Shown here in pieces: positions 45,962 to 53,649 of a stretch of 64,000 bases of DNA. Each line of letters begins with the position of its first letter. The stretch's first letter is position 1. Source of the stretch: Leptospira kobayashii (GTDB taxonomy: Bacteria > Spirochaetota > Leptospiria > Leptospirales > Leptospiraceae); NCBI RefSeq assembly GCF_003114835.2, contig NZ_AP025029.1, positions 124,001-188,000 on the forward strand. Direction: 5' to 3'. The notes beneath the pieces were generated by a model. It searched no databases. It was not told the DNA's origin and saw nothing but the letters and a program-made list of their open reading frames with translations. A program made the translations under genes and the position numbers.

Positions 45962-46637
45962 TTGAATTCAATTTCTCCTCAGCTTTGTCTTTCCAATAAC
46001 CTTCTTTTTGCAATCGGATAAATGATTTTAGAAACTTGATTTCCGCCGATTTGGGACTGATGTCCTGCGGATTTTCAAACAAATGTTCTTTGAAGCTCTC
46101 CAGAGAATCATCCGCAAATTGAGAGTATCCTTCTTCCAATTTCCCTTGAAATTCGTTTTTTAATTTTCCTTGGGGAGAAAGGTGGAGGTAATAAACTCCT
46201 AAAAACCGGATCTCTCCCGGTTTTCCTTCCAATGGCAAAGCGGATTGTGATTCATTTGGGTTCAAATTGGCATGAAACTTAAGAACACAGTTATTTCCGC
46301 AAACCTCGGTCCATCCGATTTCGGAAAGTATGTAACTTTGTTTCGATTTACCAAGAAGCACATGATAGGAATCCAATGCAGTGGATGGAAAAGCGAAATT
46401 CGTATCTACTAAGTTAGTGGGGGATGAAAAAACCAGATCTTTGCCGTGAAGCGGAAAAGGGTGCTCTGAGATAAGGTTTTTTCTGACTTTGAAGATCGCA
46501 AAACCGTAAACAGTCTGAGTTTGTACCTCTGCTTCCGATCCGGGGTCGGGGAGACGGAGAGCAGAGGTTTTGCAATAGGATAGGGAAACAAAACAAAACA
46601 CCAAAAGAAGGAAAAAGAGTTTAGATGAAGTTTTCAT
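45951..46637 (-). CDS. Hypothetical lipoprotein
   Basis: A 228-residue protein with signal LFFLLLVFCFVSLSYC and lipobox Cys at about residue 22. The mature part looks like a beta domain with a possible disulfide (EVCGNNCVL) followed by a helical C-terminal part (DDSLESFKEHLFENP, FLKSFIRLQKEGYW). The family is unknown to me. AGGAGG lies 7 bases upstream of the ATG (positions 46645-46650, seen on the plus strand as CCTCCT). It probably shares a transcript with the upstream thioredoxin-like gene. The function is not predictable. Confidence 0.72.
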   Translation of the reverse strand: MKTSSKLFFLLLVFCFVSLSYCKTSALRLPDPGSEAEVQTQTVYGFAIFKVRKNLISEHPFPLHGKDLVFSSPTNLVDTNFAFPSTALDSYHVLLGKSKQSYILSEIGWTEVCGNNCVLKFHANLNPNESQSALPLEGKPGEIRFLGVYYLHLSPQGKLKNEFQGKLEEGYSQFADDSLESFKEHLFENPQDISPKSAEIKFLKSFIRLQKEGYWKDKAEEKLNSITK

Positions 46638-46684
46638 ATAAAACCTCCTTTTTCAGTGTAATCCAAAGAAAGAATTTTGAAATC

Positions 46685-47122
46685 TTATTCTTTCCGAAGC
46701 TTCCTTATATCTTCCAAACTGGGCAATTCCTTGGACGAAAATCGAATTTCTCCGTTTGTATTGAGAATATAATATCTGGGAAGCTCTCCTGATTTCAATT
46801 CTGCAAATCTGTCGTCCGAGATCAGATTCTGAAATTCGGAATGGGAAGGATTGATGTTGAGAAGTACATATCCGGCCAAATCCAATTTTCCTTCTCCGCA
46901 TTCCAATCCTCTTAGAGCGTCGCAGCGGTGTTTTGTAACGGAAAGTAGGATTGTTTTTCCTTCCCGGGAGGCTTGCGCGAACGCAAAAGAACGATTATGC
47001 CCCCAGTAGATCTCCTCACTTGTCATTTGGTTTAATTTTACATAACCGTAAACAAGTAGTAAGATGAAGAGAGGCATACAGAGAAAGCCTACAAGATAAA
47101 AAATTTTAGAGTATTGTTTCAT
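46685..47122 (-). CDS. Membrane-anchored hypothetical protein, thioredoxin-like fold possible
   Basis: A 145-residue protein with one N-terminal membrane helix (LVGFLCMPLFILLLVYGYV). The rest, FAQASREGKTILLSVTKHRCDALRGLEC, then GYVLLNINPS and LPRYYILNTNGEIRF, follows the strand order of thioredoxin-like proteins (the cis-Pro region LPRYYILN is suggestive), but the two Cys are eight residues apart rather than in CxxC. It might still be a periplasmic redox or scaffold protein. It lies 47 bp ahead of the lipoprotein gene and diverges from speD. The assignment is a fold guess only. Confidence 0.62.
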   Translation of the reverse strand: MKQYSKIFYLVGFLCMPLFILLLVYGYVKLNQMTSEEIYWGHNRSFAFAQASREGKTILLSVTKHRCDALRGLECGEGKLDLAGYVLLNINPSHSEFQNLISDDRFAELKSGELPRYYILNTNGEIRFSSKELPSLEDIRKLRKE

Positions 47123-47238
47123 TTTTTTTCAACTTTGTTGGGGATTATCCGAGAGAATAGTCATAATGATAGGGAAAATTAATTTATTTTTTGTGCAGAA
47201 CAAAAAAATTTTCTTTACCCTTGCGCCAAGCTGAATTT

Positions 47239-47280
47239 ATGGTCAAGGTCATTCGTAATTTATACCACAGGAGGTTTTAG
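47239..47280 (+). CDS. Possible 13-codon leader peptide upstream of speD
   Basis: A short frame ATG...TAG encodes MVKVIRNLYHRRF and ends 11 bases before the speD start. The strong AGGAGG at 47269-47274, which is 17 bases from the speD ATG, lies inside it as tandem AGG-AGG Arg codons. If translated, a ribosome here would cover the speD ribosome binding region, a layout suited to regulation. It has no clear ribosome binding site of its own, so it may be chance. Confidence 0.28.
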   Translation: MVKVIRNLYHRRF

Positions 47281-47291
47281 ACGAAGAAAAG

Positions 47292-47681
47292 ATGAAAGCA
47301 TTGGGACAACACGTAATAGCAGAACTTTATGAGTGCGATCCGGAAATGATCAACAACCACGAACTCGTTGAAACTATTATGCTAGAAGCAGCAGAAGTTT
47401 CAGGAGCAACAGTTGTGAACTCCACTTTCCACCAATTTAACCCGTACGGCGTTAGTGGGTGCGTTGTGATTAGTGAATCACATTTCACCATACATACATG
47501 GCCCGAATACGGATATGCTGCTATCGATGTTTTTACCTGCGGTGATCTGATCGACAACAACAAGGCTCTTTTGTACATGAAAGAGAAGTTTGCATCGAAA
47601 TCTATTTCGGTGGTCGAGATGAAGCGCGGACTGCTCAACTTACCCGTTGAACAAATCCGAGTAAAGCCAGTCGGAGCGTAA
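47292..47681 (+). CDS. speD: S-adenosylmethionine decarboxylase proenzyme
   Basis: Makes decarboxylated AdoMet, the aminopropyl donor for spermidine. The 129-residue proenzyme is of the short bacterial class (SpeH type, as in Thermotoga and Bacillus). It cleaves itself before Ser63 to create the pyruvoyl group; SESHFTIHTWPEYGYAAIDVFTC holds Ser63, His68 and Cys83 at the known catalytic positions. The next frame overlaps its stop (TAATG), and a SET-AdoMetDC-like fusion gene follows. Spermidine synthase lies 5 kb downstream at 52797. The AGGAGG at 47269 is unusually far (17 bases) from the ATG; a weaker AGAAAAG is closer. Confidence 0.96.
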   Translation: MKALGQHVIAELYECDPEMINNHELVETIMLEAAEVSGATVVNSTFHQFNPYGVSGCVVISESHFTIHTWPEYGYAAIDVFTCGDLIDNNKALLYMKEKFASKSISVVEMKRGLLNLPVEQIRVKPVGA

Positions 47682-47995
47682 TGCAAGACCAGGTAAATGT
47701 CGAAGAGGAACCTCCAGGGCGATCCGCCTACGGAAAAGAGTTCTTCTGCTCCCTTCCTCAAAAAACTAACCAGATCGTCTCTGGAACTTCTGCAGACGTT
47801 ACTTTCGTAACATCTAAGAGTTCAGACACCTTCGTGGAGGCCAATTCACTCGGTCTCTCTGGGGCTAATTTGCGTTTCAACGCGCAAGATTTCACTGCTT
47901 CCTCCAACCTAGGGGTTTTTTCCTACGACCTCGTCGGATGCGTGAATTCAAATTTAACAAATTTGCTACTGGAGGTTTCACACAGTGAAACTTAA
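47681..47995 (+). CDS. Hypothetical 104-residue protein coupled between speD and the SET fusion
   Basis: An open frame whose ATG overlaps the speD stop (TAATG) and whose end runs 11 bases into the next gene. The product is polar, rich in Ser, Thr and Asn, with no signal peptide, membrane segment or recognised domain (for example SSDTFVEANSLGLSGANLRF). Close packing and the intact frame favour a real gene, but the amino acid content is unlike its neighbours and it could instead be a structured spacer. The strong GGAGG (47971-47975) for the following GTG start lies inside it. Confidence 0.5.
   Translation: MQDQVNVEEEPPGRSAYGKEFFCSLPQKTNQIVSGTSADVTFVTSKSSDTFVEANSLGLSGANLRFNAQDFTASSNLGVFSYDLVGCVNSNLTNLLLEVSHSET
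47971..47975 (+). promoter_or_regulatory. Strong ribosome binding site for the SET fusion gene
   Basis: GGAGG ends nine bases before the GTG at 47985 and supports that start, giving independent translation of the SET-AdoMetDC-like protein even though the preceding frame overlaps it. Confidence 0.7.
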
Positions 47996-48845
47996 ATCAA
48001 GAAACCAAGTTGTGAATCGGTTTTCCTATCTTCACAAAGATCTGGAAGTATTCGAAGATGAGGCAGGCAAGGCTGTTGTCCAAACAAATGCTTCTATCAA
48101 AAAAGGCGAAACAGTCGCTGTATTTGGTGGAAAAGTTGTACCAAGCTCTGCACTTTCTAGTCTAGGCCAAGAAGTATTCGCACTTCCCATTTCCGAGAAT
48201 TTATTTCTCGTAAATCCAATTCATGATGACGGTCCGGATGCAGTGCATCTCATCCGTCATAGTTCCGAACCAAACTGCGGATTCCAAGGGCAAATCGAAT
48301 TGATTGCTCTTCGGGACATCCAAGCCGGTGAGGAAGTCACATACGACTCCTATATGTTAAATGGTGCCGTATTGAAGCAAGCTGATGATTTTGCAGAATC
48401 CATTCGTAAAAGATACAATGGAAATTTTGCGAACTTCATCCAACGTCAAATTGACGAAGACTCCAATCTCAGAGTTTTCCCTATGTTCCAAGAAGGTGCT
48501 TGGGGACTACTTACTTCTCTTGATGTAACTGATTGCAGCGGTGCTTTGATCCGTGATGCAGATGCCATCAAAAGATACGTGGTGGAACTTTGTGAGCTCA
48601 TTGATATGAAACGATTTGGGGAAACTCACGTAGTTCATTTCGGAGAAGACGAAAGAGTGGCCGGTTACTCCATGTTTCAATTGATTGAAACATCTTGTAT
48701 CTCCGCTCACTTTGCAAATGATACAAACGTAGCTTATATCGATATCTTTTCCTGCAAAGGATACGATCCGAAAGTAGCTGCCGAGTTCACTCGCAAGTTT
48801 TTCGAAGGAAAAGGAATGCGCATCAACGTGTGTAACCGTTTCTAA
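47985..48845 (+). CDS. SET-domain protein fused to an AdoMet-decarboxylase-like domain
   Basis: A 286-residue fusion. Residues about 20-125 are a SET methyltransferase domain: KAVVQTNASIKKGETVAVFGG, then HLIRHSSEPNCGF (family: NHSCxPN) and IQAGEEVTYDS (family: GEELTYDY). The NHSC element is changed to RHSS. Residues about 170-286 resemble AdoMet decarboxylase: the stretch from IETSCISAH to YIDIFSC aligns with ISESHFTIH to AIDVFTC of the neighbouring SpeD, with Ser237, His242 and Cys257 at the same spacing as Ser63, His68 and Cys83. Glu before the processing Ser is Thr236. GTG start with GGAGG. It ends in a clear terminator. Function unknown: an AdoMet-controlled methyltransferase or a new pyruvoyl decarboxylase. 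Confidence 0.85.
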   Translation: MKLKSRNQVVNRFSYLHKDLEVFEDEAGKAVVQTNASIKKGETVAVFGGKVVPSSALSSLGQEVFALPISENLFLVNPIHDDGPDAVHLIRHSSEPNCGFQGQIELIALRDIQAGEEVTYDSYMLNGAVLKQADDFAESIRKRYNGNFANFIQRQIDEDSNLRVFPMFQEGAWGLLTSLDVTDCSGALIRDADAIKRYVVELCELIDMKRFGETHVVHFGEDERVAGYSMFQLIETSCISAHFANDTNVAYIDIFSCKGYDPKVAAEFTRKFFEGKGMRINVCNRF

Positions 48846-48878
48846 GAAAGAGTCGTAAACTAAGGTTTGACCAAAGGA

Positions 48879-48909
48879 CCCCGAAAGCAAAAACTTTCGG
48901 GGTTTTTTT
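48879..48909 (+). terminator. Rho-independent terminator of the speD operon
   Basis: CCCCGAAAG (48879-48887) and its exact complement CTTTCGGGG (48894-48902) form a 9-bp stem with a six-base loop, followed by seven T (48903-48909). It ends the unit speD - small frame - SET fusion. Confidence 0.93.
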
Positions 48910-48935
48910 ATGCCCTAAGGTTTCTTTTTTGCTTG

Positions 48936-48958
48936 CCTATCCCCTAGGGGGGGATAGG
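48936..48958. promoter_or_regulatory. CsoR/RcnR-type operator
   Basis: CCTATCCCC (48936-48944) and GGGGATAGG (48950-48958) form a 9-bp inverted repeat around a G-tract, the design bound by CsoR/RcnR-family repressors (C/G tract flanked by A/T arms). It ends nine bases before the start of a CsoR-family gene, so autorepression of this regulator and the CDF pump downstream is likely. Confidence 0.75.
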
Positions 48959-48967
48959 GATATAGAT

Positions 48968-49249
48968 ATGGACAAAAAATTAGAATCTTCTAAAAAAATC
49001 CAAGACCGGCTTTCCAGGTTGGAAGGACATTTGAAGTCCGTAAAAAGAATGGTGGAAGAGGGTAAACCTTGCAATGATGTGATCCATCAAATCGCAGCAG
49101 TTCAAGCCGCACTCTCGAAAGTGGCGAAACTTCTGATTGAAGATCATTTTTCCCATTCTATCCTCGCCCAAACCAAAAGCCCCGAATTAAAAACAGACTT
49201 AAAAGAATTTATGGCTTCGATTGATAATTATTTTCGAACCATTCATTAG
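48968..49249 (+). CDS. CsoR/RcnR/FrmR-family metal- or aldehyde-sensing repressor
   Basis: A 93-residue all-helical repressor. IQDRLSRLEGHLKSVKRMVEEGKPCNDVIHQIAAVQAAL is the family core. The sensing positions are Cys35 and His60, with Ser at 64 where copper-sensing CsoR has Cys and RcnR has His. It therefore lacks the fourth ligand, as in formaldehyde-sensing FrmR, although His63 is next to it. The downstream gene is a His-rich CDF cation exporter, which favours a metal such as Zn, Co or Ni as the signal. The palindrome at 48936-48958 lies just upstream. The ATG at 48968 gives the family-typical start. Confidence 0.9.
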   Translation: MDKKLESSKKIQDRLSRLEGHLKSVKRMVEEGKPCNDVIHQIAAVQAALSKVAKLLIEDHFSHSILAQTKSPELKTDLKEFMASIDNYFRTIH

Positions 49250-49259
49250 GAAGGATTAT

Positions 49260-50183
49260 ATGGGCTCTCATCATCACCATTCTCATTCAGGGCACTCTCA
49301 CAATCATCACGATCATGGAAAGGGAGAGGGTGCGAAAAATATTGCTTTGGCATTTGTAATCAACGCCGGCTTTACCATTCTTGAAATTGTCGGCGGGTTA
49401 CTTACAAATAGTATGGCAGTTTTATCCGACGGATTTCATGACTTAGGAGACTCTCTCGCCTTAGGGCTTGCTTATGCCATGGAAAAAAAGTCGAGCAAAC
49501 GAAAGACGAAAAATCTAACTTACGGATATAAGAGATTTTCCATTCTTTCCGCATTTGTGACTTCACTTATCCTAACTTCAAGTGCCATTATGCTTAGCTA
49601 TTTTTCATTTGTTAAATTATGGAATCCGGAACCGATGGAAGTGAGCGGAGTTTTAGGACTTGCCGTTTTGGGACTTTTGGTGAATGGATTCGGCTTTTTA
49701 AAGTTAAATGCTAGCGGAGGATGGAACGAAAAATCTGTCAGACTCCATCTTTTGGAAGATGTTCTGGGTTGGGCATTGGTTTTGATCATGGGAGTGATTT
49801 TAAAAATAGTGGATTGGTTTTGGTTGGATCCTCTTCTTTCTCTCGGTTTGAACTTGTTTATATTGTCCAGATCCATTCCCAATCTGATTCAGATAGGAAA
49901 GATATTTTTGCAATATGTTCCCGAGAATCTAAGTGTGACGGATGTGGAGAACCAGATTAAAACCTTGGACCGTTCGATTGTGGATGTGCATGATTCCCGC
50001 CTCTGGTCGTTAGATGGTGAGTCTCATGTTTATTCCGGTCATATAGTGATCAAGTCGGAATTGCAAACTCTAAGGTATCGGATGAAAAACTCCATCAAGT
50101 CCAGACTGAACGAAATGGGAGTAGCTCACGTTACCTTAGAATTCGAAAATCCGGGAGAGACTTGTAAGCCCCAATCAACCTAA
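49260..50183 (+). CDS. Cation diffusion facilitator (CDF) metal exporter
   Basis: An inner-membrane proton-coupled exporter of Zn, Co, Ni or similar ions. The 307-residue protein begins with a His-rich segment ([20 protein letters not shown]) that may bind metal, then six helices. The transport-site HxxxD pairs are seen: [13 protein letters not shown] in helix 2 and HLLEDVLGW in helix 5. A C-terminal cytoplasmic domain ([22 protein letters not shown]) is typical. It follows the CsoR-family gene by 10 bp with AGGAAGG before the ATG and should be in its regulon. The 3' end overlaps the convergent MFS gene by 9 bp. Confidence 0.94.
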   Translation: MGSHHHHSHSGHSHNHHDHGKGEGAKNIALAFVINAGFTILEIVGGLLTNSMAVLSDGFHDLGDSLALGLAYAMEKKSSKRKTKNLTYGYKRFSILSAFVTSLILTSSAIMLSYFSFVKLWNPEPMEVSGVLGLAVLGLLVNGFGFLKLNASGGWNEKSVRLHLLEDVLGWALVLIMGVILKIVDWFWLDPLLSLGLNLFILSRSIPNLIQIGKIFLQYVPENLSVTDVENQIKTLDRSIVDVHDSRLWSLDGESHVYSGHIVIKSELQTLRYRMKNSIKSRLNEMGVAHVTLEFENPGETCKPQST

Positions 50184-51407
50184 TTGTTCTTCGTGTTGCA
50201 AGGACCTGTAGGCAAGTACGAGTGCGATCAAAGTAAGAAAAGCACCGAGCCACATTGGAGCGCCCGGTAGATAAACAGTGCTCTTCGTTGTGAAGTAGGC
50301 GAATGTCTCGGCCATCATCACGGGACCCACAATCATTGTGACACTCATCAGACTGGTCAACGCACCTTGCAGCTCTCCCTGTTCATTGGCAGGAATATGG
50401 GAAGAAATGATCCCTTGCAATGCAGGTCCTGCAATCCCTCCCAAACAATAAGGAACAGTGATGGCAAACATCATCCATGTTTGTGTTGCGGATGCATATA
50501 ACACATATCCGATGATAAAGAAAATGAACCCGATATAAACTGTTTTTTTTGCACCGAACCGTTTCATCGCCTGGCCCACAAGTCCGCCTTGTACGAAAGC
50601 AATTACAACACCTACAACTCCGAGAGAGATACCGATCAATCTTTCATCCCATTTGAATCTTTCGATTACGTAAAAAGACCAATTGGATTGGACGGAGTGG
50701 GAACCGAGATTCATTAGAAAAAAGACTCCGATAAGTCCGGTAAGCAACGGATAACGCTTCAATCTTACAAGTGCCCCTACGGGATTTGCATTTTTCCAAG
50801 AGAAAGCTCTTCTGTTTGCTTCCCCCAAAGACTCGGGAAGTATGAAATAACCGAATAAAAAGTTAATGAATGTTAGGATGGCTGCGGCTAGGAAAGGAAT
50901 CCTCGGCCCGAAATGACCGAGTAGTCCCCCGATCACGGGTCCTATGATAAATCCGACCCCAAAAGCAACACCGATCATTCCGAAACTTTGGGCTCTTTTT
51001 TCCGGCTCGGTAACATCCGCAATATAGGCATTTGCAGTAGTGAAACTGGCACCCATAATCCCTGCAATGATCCTACCCACAAACAACCAAACAAGTGTTG
51101 GTGCCAGTGTCAGCAAAATATAATCCAGGGTGAATCCGAATAAGGAGGCTAACAAAACGGGCCTTCTTCCGAATCTGTCACTCAAAGCACCTACAAAAGG
51201 CGCGCATAAAAACTGAACGATGGAATACGCAAACATCAGCCAGCCGCCGTGGGAAGATGCCTGTCCGATGGAGTCTCCCGTCAGTTCGATGATCAGTTTA
51301 GGAAGAACCGGGATAACGATCCCAAATCCGATAGAATCGATCAGGATGGTAGTAAAGATGAAACCGACTGCCGCGGTTCTTGTATTTTTAGAATTTAAGA
51401 TTCCCAT
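50175..51407 (-). CDS. MFS transporter, TetA-like (TCR/Tet family)
   Basis: A 12-helix major facilitator of 410 residues. [25 protein letters not shown] in helix 1 contains the conserved Asp, motif A is present ([17 protein letters not shown]), and [20 protein letters not shown] is motif C of drug-proton antiporters. It most resembles the TetA(A/B/C) type, but such proteins in Leptospira-like genomes need not export tetracycline, and no TetR is adjacent. It is a single gene, convergent with the CDF gene. Confidence 0.93.
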   Translation of the reverse strand: MGILNSKNTRTAAVGFIFTTILIDSIGFGIVIPVLPKLIIELTGDSIGQASSHGGWLMFAYSIVQFLCAPFVGALSDRFGRRPVLLASLFGFTLDYILLTLAPTLVWLFVGRIIAGIMGASFTTANAYIADVTEPEKRAQSFGMIGVAFGVGFIIGPVIGGLLGHFGPRIPFLAAAILTFINFLFGYFILPESLGEANRRAFSWKNANPVGALVRLKRYPLLTGLIGVFFLMNLGSHSVQSNWSFYVIERFKWDERLIGISLGVVGVVIAFVQGGLVGQAMKRFGAKKTVYIGFIFFIIGYVLYASATQTWMMFAITVPYCLGGIAGPALQGIISSHIPANEQGELQGALTSLMSVTMIVGPVMMAETFAYFTTKSTVYLPGAPMWLGAFLTLIALVLAYRSLQHEEQLG

Positions 51408-51530
51408 TTGGGCAAGTGTATTTTTATACGTAACCTATGTATAGTGGAAAAAGGGAGAAAGTCGAACTTTTTCCCGACCTCCGCATTAAGAATGAGAAAG
51501 AATCTGCGGAGGTTCTATATGGAGTTTTAA

Positions 51531-52640
51531 TTAGGCTTTTGCAGCCCCGGGTTTGTTTCCGAACTTGCCTTTTTGGTAGAGCAGATACGCGAAAGCTCCA
51601 CCACCTAATATAAGTAATCCGATTCCGAGAAGAGGTCGGAAAAAGATCCAAGCGATGGCGATGGTGACAAAGGAAAATGAGAATGCCAGGATTCCTGCAA
51701 CGATGCTCACTCCCATCTCAAGGATTCCTCCGAGGATTGGGATCCATCCGCCTGCAGCTGCGATTGGTCCGAATAACAGACGAAAACCGAGGAACATTGC
51801 GAAAAAGCCTGCGATTCTTACCGCCCAAGTACGGAATACATTTGCGTCTTGTTCCTCCTGGAACATAGTTGCTGCGTCTTTGGTTCCGTAATCAAAAACC
51901 AAAATCGTAGTATCCCTTTTTGTTTGGTAGGGATTTACGATGTCTCCGTTTAACAGACCGATAATGGAAACAGCTCCTTCCGGTGCCACTTGGTGATTTA
52001 CCCTAACATCTCCTATTTCCGGACTGAGAGGATTTTTCCCAATGTAGATCCTACCGTCATGGATTTGCGCTTTTGCACCCAGTTTTGCTTTTAAACGCGC
52101 AGTAGTCGCAGAGTCGTATTCCAAATCGGAGTTAGGTGAAATGGATTCGATCAATGCTTGGGAAAAACTAAGATTTCCCAAAGATACGGAAGAAGCATGA
52201 GTCGTATTACTTTCGTAAGGGAATGCAGGATTGATATGATCTTTTTTTTGGTTGAATTTGCTTGAATCGACTCTGGCCGAAGACCAATCCGCATCATAGC
52301 TGTATGTTTTGGTCTTGTCTTCCTTTTCCACGACTTTTTCTTCCCATTGGTACATTTCCACGTCTCTGGAAAGTGCAAGAGCAGCTATTTCTATCCCGAA
52401 AGTTGAGTCTGAAATTTTTGCCCCGGCTTTGGCCTCTCCGCTGGCATGGATGAGTTTGCCGTTGTAATTTCCGATGTTTTGTTTGGCATCAATACTTTGC
52501 ACGAGTGCCGCACCTTCTTCCAATCCTTTGGCAATATCGACCGCACAGCCTTCATTTTGAAACAGAATGGGAAAGGACGCTATCAGTAGAACGACTCCCC
52601 CTACGGTTCCTTTCAAACTTTCCGTAAAATTTCCTAACAT
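51531..52640 (-). CDS. TMEM43-family membrane protein
   Basis: A 369-residue relative of the TMEM43/LUMA family of eukaryotes. One helix at the N-terminus (GTVGGVVLLIASFPILFQNEG), a large extracytoplasmic middle domain with the family-like DKTKTYSYDADWSS, and three or so helices at the C-terminus (RTWAVRIAGFFAMFLGFRLLFGP, ILEMGVSIVAGILAFSFSFV, PLLGIGLLILGGGAFAYLLY). Role in bacteria unknown. The ATG at 52640 has AGGGAG seven bases ahead; a longer frame to 52697 lacks this. It diverges from speE with 156 bp between the starts. Confidence 0.85.
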   Translation of the reverse strand: MLGNFTESLKGTVGGVVLLIASFPILFQNEGCAVDIAKGLEEGAALVQSIDAKQNIGNYNGKLIHASGEAKAGAKISDSTFGIEIAALALSRDVEMYQWEEKVVEKEDKTKTYSYDADWSSARVDSSKFNQKKDHINPAFPYESNTTHASSVSLGNLSFSQALIESISPNSDLEYDSATTARLKAKLGAKAQIHDGRIYIGKNPLSPEIGDVRVNHQVAPEGAVSIIGLLNGDIVNPYQTKRDTTILVFDYGTKDAATMFQEEQDANVFRTWAVRIAGFFAMFLGFRLLFGPIAAAGGWIPILGGILEMGVSIVAGILAFSFSFVTIAIAWIFFRPLLGIGLLILGGGAFAYLLYQKGKFGNKPGAAKA

Positions 52641-52796
52641 TCTTTTCTCCCTTTTCGAACTAATTTCTTGAAACTCCAAGTTTCTATACCTGTACAAGAA
52701 ATTGGAAAGAACTTTTTAAGGAAAAAAAACTACACTTCCCGCGCCGGAACCTCAGTCTGGCAGAAATTACACGGAAATCGTCACTAGGAGAATAGA

Positions 52797-53642
52797 ATGG
52801 AGATTTGGTACACTGAAAAATTGGAATTGGAAAAAGGGAGGGCAGTTAGTTACAGAGTGACTAAGACCCTGGATAGCATCCAGTCTCCATTTCAAAAAAT
52901 CGACGTATTCGAGACCCAATCTTTCGGACGTATGTTCACACTGGATGGTGTGACTATGGTTACAAATAAAGATGAACATTCCTATCATGAGATGATCGCC
53001 CATATTCCTATGATGAGTCACCCCAACCCTGAATCCGTTTTGGTCATCGGAGGCGGAGATGGTGGAACCGTTCGGGAAGTTTTGAAACATCCCTCCGTAA
53101 AAGAAGTCGTATTATGTGAGATTGATAAAGCGGTAGTGGATATCAGTTATCAGTACTTTCCGGAATGTGCGGATGCCATGAAAGATAAAAAAGTAATTCA
53201 TCATTATGATGACGGAGCTAAATTCGCCCGTGACAACAAAGGCCGTTTCGATGTGATTTTGGTGGATTCCAGTGATCCTGTCGGTCCTGCGGAAGTATTA
53301 TTCAAAGAACCGTTTTACAGAGATATGGCGAGCGCCTTGAAACCTACGGGAATCATTGCAACGCAAGCGGAATCCTATTGGTATCACGGAGATGTGATTT
53401 CATCCCTATTCGAATTCATTCCTAAGATTTTTCCGGAATACGGATACTATTACACTACGATTCCGACTTACCCGTCCGGAATCATCGGATTCACATTTCT
53501 TTCCAATGCGATCGATCCGTATTCTGTAACACCCGATATTTCCCGTTTGCCGAAAGGATTAAAATATTACAGTCCGGAGATTCACAAAGCAGCTTTTGTA
53601 TTGCCAGAATTTGCAAAGGCGTATATCAAAAGAAAACGGTAA
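52797..53642 (+). CDS. speE: Spermidine synthase (polyamine aminopropyltransferase)
   Basis: Transfers the aminopropyl group of decarboxylated AdoMet to putrescine, giving spermidine. The 281-residue protein has the expected elements: a beta-stranded N-terminus (QSFGRMFTLDGVTMVTNKDEHSYHEM), the AdoMet-like binding loop VIGGGDGGTVREVLKH, CEID after the next strand, and VDSSDPVGPAEVLF, where the Asp is in the catalytic and substrate-binding loop. It uses the product of the speD gene 5 kb upstream. Four more genes follow with small gaps or overlaps, so it probably starts a five-gene transcription unit ending in pyrF. Confidence 0.96.
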   Translation: MEIWYTEKLELEKGRAVSYRVTKTLDSIQSPFQKIDVFETQSFGRMFTLDGVTMVTNKDEHSYHEMIAHIPMMSHPNPESVLVIGGGDGGTVREVLKHPSVKEVVLCEIDKAVVDISYQYFPECADAMKDKKVIHHYDDGAKFARDNKGRFDVILVDSSDPVGPAEVLFKEPFYRDMASALKPTGIIATQAESYWYHGDVISSLFEFIPKIFPEYGYYYTTIPTYPSGIIGFTFLSNAIDPYSVTPDISRLPKGLKYYSPEIHKAAFVLPEFAKAYIKRKR

Positions 53643-53649
53643 ATCCATC

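Noticed and set aside
47985..48845. Frameshifted or decayed copy of speD
   Set aside because: The frame is complete, has a strong ribosome binding site and a terminator, and carries a second full domain (SET); Ser, His and Cys spacing is retained, so it is not simple decay.
50175..51407. Tetracycline-resistance gene acquired by transfer
   Set aside because: The MFS protein resembles TetA, but codon use and base content look like the neighbours, there is no adjacent TetR or mobile element, and such relatives are common chromosomal genes.
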